Both the position numbers and the translations under genes were made by a program. From Vampirovibrio chlorellavorus (GTDB lineage: Bacteria; Cyanobacteriota; Vampirovibrionia; Vampirovibrionales; Vampirovibrionaceae): 64,000 nucleotides of DNA. Shown here piece by piece: positions 53,536 to 61,235 of the stretch. Position 1 is the stretch's first letter. Each line of letters opens with the position of its first letter. The DNA lies in NCBI GenBank assembly GCA_001858525.1, contig LAPX01000013.1:83842-147841 (forward strand), given 5' to 3'. The notes below the pieces were generated by a model that made no database searches, was not told the origin of the DNA, and worked only from the letters and a program-made list of their open reading frames with translations.

Positions 53536-53579
53536 TAACAGCGTGCCTTGTTTGATCAGGGTGCGCTGTTATTCTTTTT
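53536..53579 (+). terminator. Rho-independent terminator
   Basis: Outer stem TAACAGCG / CGCTGTTA (53536-53543 with 53564-53571) followed by TTCTTTTT. Ends the small peptide transcript ahead of the MBOAT gene. Confidence 0.85.
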
Positions 53580-53691
53580 GGGAGTGTAAAGGATAGAAAT
53601 GGTCAGGGGGATGCGGGTGGCAATTTTGGGCGGTTTTGTTTTTTATTGCTATGTTCATTCCCGGTAGCCCTGAAAGCTCGCCTCGCCCTTC

Positions 53692-55128
53692 ATGTTATTT
53701 AATAGCCTGACCTATATCCTATTTTTAGCCCTGGTGGCCCTGTTGTACTGGCAGGTACCTGCCCGCTTTCGGGTGCCGTTGCTGTTACTGGCCAGCTATG
53801 GGTTTTACATGAGCTGGAGTCCCCCGCACGGCCTGATATACGGCCCCTTGATTTTTGTGGATTCTCTGTATTTTTACGGATTGAGCGTGGCCATGCTGCG
53901 GTGGCCTCAGTTCAAAAAGTCCTTACTGATTTTCGGCATCACCACCGAGCTGTTGTTGCTGGCTTACTTTAAATACGCCAATTTCCTGGCTCAAACCAGC
54001 GAGCAGATTCTACGATTCTTTCATCTGCCTGCCGCGCATCAGCATTTTGATATCTTCTTGCCCTTGGCTATTTCCTTTACCAATTTTGTGCTGATTAGCT
54101 ACCTGATTGACGTGTATCGAGGCAAGGAAACCCCAGACCCTTCCTTTGTGCGCTTTGCCACCTATGTGGCCTTTTTTCCTCATCTCATTGCCGGGCCTAT
54201 CGTCAGGGCCAGCGAATTGCTGCGTCAGTTTGATGAGAATCCCCGGTTTGACAAAGCCCGCCTGATTCAAGGGATTCATCGCTTTTGCACCGGCTTTTTC
54301 CTGAAGGTGTTTATCGCCGATGTGATTGCCGTGTATGTCGACACCATTTTCGGGCATCCCACCTTGCAGGCCTTTAACACCACCTGGATTGCCCTGTATG
54401 GGTTTAGCGTGCAACTGTTTTGCGATTTTTTTGGCTATACCCTGATGGCCCAGGGATCGGCTCTGGTGCTGGGCTACACCTTGCCAGAAAACTTTAACGC
54501 CCCATACTTCGCCAAAAACATGTCGGAATTCTGGCAGCGCTGGCACATGTCGCTGTCTCGTTGGTTGCGAGACTATCTTTATATTCCCCTGGGGGGGAAC
54601 CGGCACGGCAAGTTTAATACCTACCGCAACCTGTTTATCACCATGGGCTTGGGTGGGCTTTGGCACGGGGCCAGCTGGAATTTTGTGATCTGGGGCCTGC
54701 TGAACGGTTTGTTCTTGTGTGTTTATAAAACGGCGGCCCACTTTAAAATCAATCGCTTGATCCCCACGGTGTTGGCCGTGGTCATCACCTTCCATGCGGT
54801 CTGCCTGACCCGGGTCTTTTTTCGGGCACCCACCATTCAGGAGGCCTGGCATTTTTTAGGCGCACTGCTCAATCCCTTTCAATGGCAAAGCCTTGAAATG
54901 CCGCTGGGTAGCGTTGAGGACGGCCATGGCTTGATGCGTTCGGAGACGGCTCTGTTATTGGTAATTTTGTTTTTTGTAGGACACGCCCTGATTCGCTATT
55001 ATCGTCCCCGCCTGACCCACCCCTTGTGGCAAGAGGCCTCCATTGCCGCAGCGTATGGCCTATTTCTATACTGTCTGTTCACCCTGGGAGGGAATTCCTC
55101 CCAGCAGTTTATTTACTTTCAATTTTAG
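53692..55128 (+). CDS. MBOAT-family O-acyltransferase (AlgI-like)
   Basis: A 478-residue polytopic protein with about ten membrane helices. The catalytic core shows the family blocks: NMSEFWQRWHMSLSRWLRDY, YIPLGGNRHG and GGLWHGASWNFVIWGLLNG with the invariant His in GLWHGA. It moves acyl (usually acetyl) groups across the inner membrane for addition to exported polysaccharide or wall polymers. The next gene starts directly after the stop and encodes an SGNH-like enzyme, the usual partner. Starts at ATG 53692 with weak ribosome site. Not DltB, since no DltA/C is present. Confidence 0.9.
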   Translation: MLFNSLTYILFLALVALLYWQVPARFRVPLLLLASYGFYMSWSPPHGLIYGPLIFVDSLYFYGLSVAMLRWPQFKKSLLIFGITTELLLLAYFKYANFLAQTSEQILRFFHLPAAHQHFDIFLPLAISFTNFVLISYLIDVYRGKETPDPSFVRFATYVAFFPHLIAGPIVRASELLRQFDENPRFDKARLIQGIHRFCTGFFLKVFIADVIAVYVDTIFGHPTLQAFNTTWIALYGFSVQLFCDFFGYTLMAQGSALVLGYTLPENFNAPYFAKNMSEFWQRWHMSLSRWLRDYLYIPLGGNRHGKFNTYRNLFITMGLGGLWHGASWNFVIWGLLNGLFLCVYKTAAHFKINRLIPTVLAVVITFHAVCLTRVFFRAPTIQEAWHFLGALLNPFQWQSLEMPLGSVEDGHGLMRSETALLLVILFFVGHALIRYYRPRLTHPLWQEASIAAAYGLFLYCLFTLGGNSSQQFIYFQF

Positions 55129-56349
55129 ATGTTGATGATGAACAACCCAGTGACAACTCATCCACGAGCCTCAACGCCTCAAAAGCCTCCGGCCCCCCGA
55201 TATCCAGTGCTCGGCTGGCGACCCATGATTCTGGGCGTTGTGGGTTTTGTGGTGCTCAATCTTCTGTTTACTATTCTGGTGACGTTTTCGCCCCTCAATC
55301 AGCGCTTTAACTTTAAGTACGGTAATTTTCTACCGGCCAAGCTGCAAATGCTGAAGGTCTACGGACCCTCATCGGTCAATGTGCTGTTTCTGGGCACCTC
55401 TCAAACCAATAATGGTTTTATTCCTGCTTTGTTTGATGCCCGCCTGGGCCATGGCGTGAAAAGCTTTAACGTGGGCCTGCCCAACAATCGCTACGATATT
55501 ATGTTGGCTTACCTTCAATTCCATCAGCGGCAATACGGTAAGCTTCAGTTGGTGTTGCTGGAACTCAGCCCTTCCATTCAGGAGAAAGAGTCCCGCCACT
55601 ATTACTTGCCCGCTCTTTATTACCGAACGCTCATTGAGCAGGAGCCCGCCCAGACCTTCGCCTATCTTTCCAACCCCTTGTTGGCAGACAATGTGAAGCA
55701 GGAGTTGCTCACGTCCTCCTTCAGTAGTTTGCGGCAGTACCGTAACACTTTTTCTCCAGTAAAAATGCTGGATAAAGTGGGTGGCAAGGTGCAGCAAGTC
55801 ACGCAGCGGCTTCCTGTGCTGGCCAATACCCCGGCCATGGCGGAAACGCCTTCTGATGGTTCTGTGGCCTCTTCTCCGGATGGGGCAGATACGCCCCCAC
55901 CGGCCTGGGTCACGGATGAACAGCTGGCAGCAGGCTGGTATCCCAAGGCCCAAAGCGCCCATATGAAAACCCCGCAAGGGGTGCGTGAAAGCGTGGCGGA
56001 GGCCCGCAAATATTACATTGACGGGCAACCTTCGGTGAATTTCGAGAAACTCAGGGCCTTGCTAGCCTACTGCAAGCGGGAGGGGATCCCGGTGGCCCTG
56101 GTCACTTGGCCCAACCATCCGGCCTTTGTACGGGAGTTTCAGCGTTCCCCGTTGTCTATTGATTATCAGCGAGGAGTGGTTCGGTTACTCCAAGAGTCGC
56201 CGGTGTTGCGGGTGGATTTGAATCATCATTTACCCGCAGAACCCCTTGCGCAGCAGGTCGGTTTATTCGCCGATCCTCGGCACCTCACCCCGGAAGGGGC
56301 CAAGCGGTTTACGGAAACATTGGCTGATACTATCAGCGGTCAACTCTAA
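55129..56349 (+). CDS. SGNH-hydrolase-like acyltransferase partner of the MBOAT protein
   Basis: 406 residues; one N-terminal membrane helix (about 35-55: MILGVVGFVVLNLLFTILVT), then a periplasmic SGNH-like domain. The GDS-equivalent Ser is in VLFLGTSQTNNGF (Ser about 90) and the C-terminal catalytic Asp-His pair in DPRHLTPEGAKRF. A Pro-rich insert lies near 245-265. Together with the MBOAT gene it makes an AlgI/AlgJ-like or DltB/DltD-like O-acyl transfer pair; the MBOAT stop (TAG) is followed directly by this ATG, so they are coupled. The acylated polymer is unknown; no polysaccharide synthesis genes are adjacent. Confidence 0.8.
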   Translation: MLMMNNPVTTHPRASTPQKPPAPRYPVLGWRPMILGVVGFVVLNLLFTILVTFSPLNQRFNFKYGNFLPAKLQMLKVYGPSSVNVLFLGTSQTNNGFIPALFDARLGHGVKSFNVGLPNNRYDIMLAYLQFHQRQYGKLQLVLLELSPSIQEKESRHYYLPALYYRTLIEQEPAQTFAYLSNPLLADNVKQELLTSSFSSLRQYRNTFSPVKMLDKVGGKVQQVTQRLPVLANTPAMAETPSDGSVASSPDGADTPPPAWVTDEQLAAGWYPKAQSAHMKTPQGVRESVAEARKYYIDGQPSVNFEKLRALLAYCKREGIPVALVTWPNHPAFVREFQRSPLSIDYQRGVVRLLQESPVLRVDLNHHLPAEPLAQQVGLFADPRHLTPEGAKRFTETLADTISGQL

Positions 56350-56570
56350 AGGTGTCCCTCAGCAGGGGCCATCCTATATGAACTTTATTACTGTGAAGCG
56401 TGCCATTTGATCTTTCCTGTTTGATCATTCTTGTTTGATCACGGGGGGACCTTTGTGAAATACTACTGCCAACAAAAGTGTTCAGTTTACACCATCATTT
56501 TTTCCACGCTCACTCTCATTCACCATTATTTTTTTCATCAAAAACAAGATAGATAGAAGGATGTTCGGCA

Positions 56571-57863
56571 ATGGCAGCTCCCTCGGTTCCGCATGTAGTC
56601 ATCGTTGGCGGCGGCTTTGGCGGCTTGTATACGGCTCAGGCCTTGGGTAATCAACCGGTCAAGGTCACCCTCATCGATAAGCGCAATTTTCACCTGTTCC
56701 AACCTTTGTTGTACCAAATCGCTACCGGTAGCCTGTCTCCGGGCGATATTGCTTCTCCCTTGCGCACCGTGGTTAAAAAGTTTTCCAACGTGCAAGTCAT
56801 TATGGATGAAGTGCTGGATATTGATCCGCAGGCCAAAACCCTGAAACTGAAGCACAATGCTGAAGGCGTTCAGTACGACATGCTGGTGCTGGCTACCGGT
56901 GGGATGACCCACTATTTTGGCAACGATGCCTGGGCTCAGCATACTCAAAGTCTGAAAACGGTGGAAGAAGCGCTGGATATGCGGCGCAAGGTCTTTATGG
57001 CCTTTGAGAAAGCCGAGCAAGAGCCGGATCCCAAAAAGCGGGAAGCCTTGATGAATTTTGTCATCGTGGGTGGCGGCCCTACCGGGGTGGAGCTGGCTGG
57101 GGCTTTGGCCGAGTTATCCCGCTTTAGTATGCCCTGCGATTTTAAGAACATTGATTGTCGTCGAGCCAACATTATATTGGTGGAAATGGGACCTCGGGTT
57201 TTGGCTGCCTACCCCGAAGATTTATCTCAAAAGGCCGGAGAAACCCTGGAGCGGTTGGGTGTGACCCTGCGCACCGGCACCTCGGTGACTGACATTCAGC
57301 ATGGCATGATCACGCTGTCTTCTCAGGGAAATACCGAACACATTCCGGCGGAAACCATCCTGTGGGCCGCAGGGGTGAAGGCCTCTCCCCTGGGGCAATT
57401 GCTGTGCGAGAAAACGGGCTGCGAGCTGGATCGCGGGGGCCGGGTCATTGTGGAAGCCGATTTGTCCGTTCCCAAATACCCCGAAATTTTTATTGTGGGC
57501 GATTTGGCCAATTACGCGCATACGCCGGATAAGCGTCCCTTGCCGGGTGTGGCACCGGTGGCTATGCAGCAGGGTCGCTATTTGGCCCAGTCTATTCTCA
57601 AACGTCAGAAAGGCCAGTCGGTTCAGCCGTTTAACTATATTAATAAAGGGAACTTGGCGGTCATTGGGATTAACGAAGCGGTGGCCGATTTGCACAAGGT
57701 TCATCTCAGTGGCTTCCCGGCCTGGTTTATTTGGGCCTTTGTGCACGTGATGTACCTGGTGGAGTTTGATAACAAGGTGCTGGTTATGTTGCAGTGGCTA
57801 TGGGCCTTCTTCACCCGACGCCACAGTGCCCGCCTAATCACTGGTAAGGGATCTTACGATTAA
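56571..57863 (+). CDS. ndh: Type II NADH dehydrogenase (NADH:quinone oxidoreductase)
   Basis: 430 residues. Passes electrons from NADH to quinone without pumping protons. FAD site VVIVGGGFGGLYTAQALG (about 9-26), NLFxPLLYQ-type block FHLFQPLLYQIATGSLSPGDIA, and NADH site FVIVGGGPTGVELAGALAEL (about 161-180). GDLANY is the second FAD motif, and a C-terminal hydrophobic/aromatic membrane-binding segment (WFIWAFVHVMYLVEF) is seen. Start ATG 56571 has AAGGA nine bases upstream. Single gene. The fit to the family is excellent over the whole length. Confidence 0.94.
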   Translation: MAAPSVPHVVIVGGGFGGLYTAQALGNQPVKVTLIDKRNFHLFQPLLYQIATGSLSPGDIASPLRTVVKKFSNVQVIMDEVLDIDPQAKTLKLKHNAEGVQYDMLVLATGGMTHYFGNDAWAQHTQSLKTVEEALDMRRKVFMAFEKAEQEPDPKKREALMNFVIVGGGPTGVELAGALAELSRFSMPCDFKNIDCRRANIILVEMGPRVLAAYPEDLSQKAGETLERLGVTLRTGTSVTDIQHGMITLSSQGNTEHIPAETILWAAGVKASPLGQLLCEKTGCELDRGGRVIVEADLSVPKYPEIFIVGDLANYAHTPDKRPLPGVAPVAMQQGRYLAQSILKRQKGQSVQPFNYINKGNLAVIGINEAVADLHKVHLSGFPAWFIWAFVHVMYLVEFDNKVLVMLQWLWAFFTRRHSARLITGKGSYD

Positions 57864-58122
57864 TTCCTGCTTTTAATTTCCGCAGTTATTTTTTGATAAG
57901 TACTCATAACCAACTTTTTGTGGAACGCCTCTTTTTGCGGAACGCCTCCGTGTGAAGTGAAGGCTTGCCGGATTTTTATTCGGTCTGGTGCGCTTCGGTT
58001 TTTCTCAAACGGTTCACTTGTATCGCTCTAGGGTGTAGTAGCCCTTAGGGTAATGGCGTGCGGCTGTGTGGACGGAGTAAGCTATAATCAGTTAGATTTA
58101 AGTAATCAAGCTGGAAAAGCGT

Positions 58123-60117
58123 ATGGGGTTCCTCAAAAGGCTCATCAAAGAAAAAGAGCTGGTGCTGCTCTTATTGGCCGGACTGGCCGTGATTGTGCTC
58201 ATGGATGTCCTGTTGGTCGACGGGTTCCGCAAGGATCAGCGAAACCGCCAGATTTTGGATGCCGAGCGTTTGCAGGCCAAGGTGGAATCTTCTTTGGAAG
58301 AGCATGTGACTGCTTTGATTGCCCTAAAAGTGGTTTATCAGAACTTTACCGATATTACCCACTACGATTTCCAACAGTACGGCAAGTCCATTACCTCCAC
58401 CCTGGGAGGCTTTCAGCGCTTGCTGTACATCGATCCCTCTCTGACCATTCGGCAAGTATATCCTTTAACGCCAGAAAATACCGGGCTATACAACTATTCC
58501 TTGTTAAAACAGGGACCCATGACTCGGGCGCTTATGAACGCCAAGAATGCCCAGAGCCCCTCCACCTCCCGGTTGATTCCCTTTCTGAATCATCCCAAGA
58601 GCTTTTGGGCCTTTATTCCCATTTACCGCAGCAATGCCAGGCACGATTTTTTGGGCTTTGCCGCCGGGGAAATCTCCATGGAAAAAGTGTTTCAGCCCTT
58701 GGCGCCTTCGTTTTCCGCCTATCAAATCCAGTTGATTGATCCGGCCAACGTAAAGCTGTTTGAGCATGTGACTATTGATGGCGCCGCCAACAAGCGTGTG
58801 TACACGTCCAAGTTCAACTTGCTGGGTCAGCCCTGGCGGCTGCAATTGAACCCGGTGAATCCCCCCACGGAAACCTTGTTATTTCAACGGGGCAGTTTGT
58901 GGGTGGGTGGTCTCATGATTCTTTTCCTGTTGGGGCTGGTCATTATGGGCTCCAAGCAGCACAAGTTCGAGTTGGAAGAGGCCCAAAAGCAGTTTGAGAC
59001 CATTGTAGAAGCATCGCCAGACGGGATTTTACTGCTGGATGATCGTTTGAATTTGCAGATTTCCAACCCGGTCATTCGGGATTGGCTGGGTCAAAACGCC
59101 GCCGACCTTCAGGGCCGAAACTTCTTTCAGTTGTTTGAATGTCAGTGCCCCAATTTGGGCAAATGCAGTGAGTTGTTTCATTTACTATGTACCACCAAGC
59201 AGTTTGCCGTGGATTTGCCCGATGTGCTGGAAACCCAAATCATTAATGCACCGGATTCCAGTCCCAAGACCCTTCGTTTGAACGCTTCCCGCATTGTACA
59301 GGAGAAAAACGGCAAGAAGGAGCCGGGTTTCATCTGCGTGCTGGGGGATATTTCTACCAGTAAGGAACTGGAGCGGGTGAAGGAGAATTATGTGGCTACC
59401 CTCACCCATGACCTGAAAACTCCTTTGCTGGCCCAGCAAATGGTCTTGGAAACACTGGGGAATGGCACCATTGGCGCGATTAACGAGGAGCAGCGAAAAC
59501 TGTTGCTGGGGGCCAAGGAAAGTGTTCAGGATCTGGTGGATATGGTGAACAGCACCCTGCTGTTTTACAAGCTGGAATCCTCTCATGTGAATTTGCATCG
59601 CCAAAAATCCCAGTTGGCGGGCGTGGCCAAAGAGGTGATGACCACCTTACAGCCTCTGGCAGAAAAGAAAGACGCCTCATTGGAGCTGGATGCGGCCATG
59701 GGCTTACCAGACGCCTGGATTGATGTCATCCAGATGAAGCGGGTATTACACAATTTAGTGTCCAACGCCATCAGCTACGGGCGCAAAGGGGCACCCATCC
59801 GGGTGAGCATCACAGCAGAAGCACGGGACGGCGATGGCGAGTGCCTGATCATTGAGGTGTACAACGAAGGCAAGGGCATTACCCCGGAAGAACTGCCCAG
59901 GGTGTTTGATAAATACTATTCTTTGTCTCGTAAATTCAAGCAAATTGGCACAGGGCTGGGCCTGTATATTGCCCGGCGTATTGTGGAACTCCACGGTGGC
60001 AAGCTGTGGGTGACCAGTGAAGTGCATAAGCAGACCCGCTTCTTTATCTCTCTGCCGGTGGTTCAGCAGATGGAAAAATCAATCGGGGTAAGCCCGGTTA
60101 AAAAGTTAGCCGGTTGA
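58123..60117 (+). CDS. Sensor histidine kinase (CHASE-like sensor, PAS, HisKA, HATPase)
   Basis: 664 residues. Transmembrane helices at about 13-32 and 258-278 enclose an extracytoplasmic CHASE-like domain (GFQRLLYIDPSLTIRQVYPL). A PAS domain follows (about 290-400: VEASPDGILLLDDRLNLQI), then HisKA with VATLTHDLKTPLLAQQM (His about 429) and HATPase with NLVSNAISYGRKG and GTGLGLYIARRIVELHGGKL. No response regulator is adjacent, so it is an orphan kinase. TATAAT at 58083-58088 may be its -10. CysCxC-type cluster LFECQCPNLGKCSEL in the PAS region (about 333-347) is notable and could bind metal or sense redox. Confidence 0.88.
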   Translation: MGFLKRLIKEKELVLLLLAGLAVIVLMDVLLVDGFRKDQRNRQILDAERLQAKVESSLEEHVTALIALKVVYQNFTDITHYDFQQYGKSITSTLGGFQRLLYIDPSLTIRQVYPLTPENTGLYNYSLLKQGPMTRALMNAKNAQSPSTSRLIPFLNHPKSFWAFIPIYRSNARHDFLGFAAGEISMEKVFQPLAPSFSAYQIQLIDPANVKLFEHVTIDGAANKRVYTSKFNLLGQPWRLQLNPVNPPTETLLFQRGSLWVGGLMILFLLGLVIMGSKQHKFELEEAQKQFETIVEASPDGILLLDDRLNLQISNPVIRDWLGQNAADLQGRNFFQLFECQCPNLGKCSELFHLLCTTKQFAVDLPDVLETQIINAPDSSPKTLRLNASRIVQEKNGKKEPGFICVLGDISTSKELERVKENYVATLTHDLKTPLLAQQMVLETLGNGTIGAINEEQRKLLLGAKESVQDLVDMVNSTLLFYKLESSHVNLHRQKSQLAGVAKEVMTTLQPLAEKKDASLELDAAMGLPDAWIDVIQMKRVLHNLVSNAISYGRKGAPIRVSITAEARDGDGECLIIEVYNEGKGITPEELPRVFDKYYSLSRKFKQIGTGLGLYIARRIVELHGGKLWVTSEVHKQTRFFISLPVVQQMEKSIGVSPVKKLAG

Positions 60118-60186
60118 AAAATTGAAAGGCTTGAAGCCGTTACTAGAAGTCGTTAAACATCTGAAGGAAAGGCCTGTAAAACGCTC

Positions 60187-60369
60187 ATGGATTCTTTTTT
60201 CTTGTGCGCCTTTTGTTTTCAGAAAAATTCGGTGTTTGTCGATCCCTCCGGTGGCGAGAATCAGCGGTATGTGGAGGACTGTCAGGTGTGCTGTCAGCCC
60301 AATCGCTTGTCCGTCTGGTGGGATGAATACGAAGAAACGTATCTGGCAGAGAGCGAGCCGGAAAGTTAA
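60187..60369 (+). CDS. CPXCG motif-containing zinc-ribbon protein
   Basis: 60 residues. Matches the small family of CPXCG-type proteins: N-terminal CAFCF (in place of CPxCG), FVDPSGGENQRYVEDCQVCC with QxYVEDCxVCC, and an acidic tail. The two Cys pairs should bind one zinc. Function of the family is unknown. AAGG lies upstream of ATG 60187. Immediately follows the histidine kinase gene (69 bp). Confidence 0.8.
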   Translation: MDSFFLCAFCFQKNSVFVDPSGGENQRYVEDCQVCCQPNRLSVWWDEYEETYLAESEPES

Positions 60370-60483
60370 CGGGCGCAAAAGTATTACAGTTGTTACAAAT
60401 CTTAATTTCCCATTCAAGATTTATGTGACTTGGTCGAAGCATTAATAGTAGTCAAGGTATGGCAATCTATAGGGAGATCGAGT

Positions 60484-61035
60484 ATGTTCCTTCCTTTTCA
60501 GACAGCGTTGCCATTTGCCAAAGTGCCCCGTGGCTTTACCTTGGCTGAGTTACTGGTGTCCCTTCTGATTCTGGGGGAAATTGCCACTTTTAGTATTCCG
60601 AAAATACTAACCGCCCAGCAAAACGCCCAGAAAAACGCAGTTTTTAAGGAGCTGATTGCCACGGCTCAGCAGGCTATCTATACTTCCCTGCAACAGGGGG
60701 ACTTTAAGATTGGGAACCATGCCTGCATGACTAACTCTACGGTGCAGGTGTACACCATGTTGCTGGGGGATTTCAATTACAGCAAAGCGGTTCCGGTGGA
60801 TGCTTATAGTGGTACATTTTACTTTCATAATGGAGGCAGCATAATGGTTTATCGAGGCCATCTACTCGATTTCCATTTTGACTGGAATGGGGACGCTCCA
60901 CCCAACACTGCTGGAGATGATAAGCTGATCCTGTATTACAACGATTGCAGTGCCACCCAATACTCTATCCCCTCCAACCGCTTTGATACCAATGATGCCG
61001 CTCAAAAAGCTTATTATGAGAGTCTGTTTCGGTAA
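60484..61035 (+). CDS. Type IV pilin/pseudopilin-like protein
   Basis: 183 residues with a prepilin leader and the cleavage site PRG-FTLAELLVSLLILGEI; the Glu at +5 of the mature protein is present. The hydrophobic helix continues to about residue 40. The globular part is Thr/Asn/Asp-rich with two cysteines (about 77 and 158), an internal disulfide as in many type II/IV pilins. Start ATG 60484 has GGGAG eight bases upstream; the open frame to 60430 has no such site. No assembly genes (pilB/pilC/pilD) are in the window. Could be a minor pilin or a surface-exposed pseudopilin. Confidence 0.85.
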   Translation: MFLPFQTALPFAKVPRGFTLAELLVSLLILGEIATFSIPKILTAQQNAQKNAVFKELIATAQQAIYTSLQQGDFKIGNHACMTNSTVQVYTMLLGDFNYSKAVPVDAYSGTFYFHNGGSIMVYRGHLLDFHFDWNGDAPPNTAGDDKLILYYNDCSATQYSIPSNRFDTNDAAQKAYYESLFR

Positions 61036-61235
61036 TTTGCGGACGTAACTGAAGGGGTTGTTGCTTAATAAGGGGAGCTGCTTAACAGTGCTTTGGGATT
61101 CCACCTTCCCGGTGCGTCGTATGGTATTTTTAAATTTCGCACGATGTTGGCAAGCTCGGGGGCAGTCTCCTGCTATCGGTTGACTGGCTTCTGCGCCTGT
61201 TGAGTCCTGAATAGATGAGTTCTGGATGGTTGAGT

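Noticed and set aside
54010..54852. 280-codon minus-strand frame
   Set aside because: Antisense to the MBOAT catalytic region; His/Gly/Gln-rich composition typical of a reverse-strand shadow.
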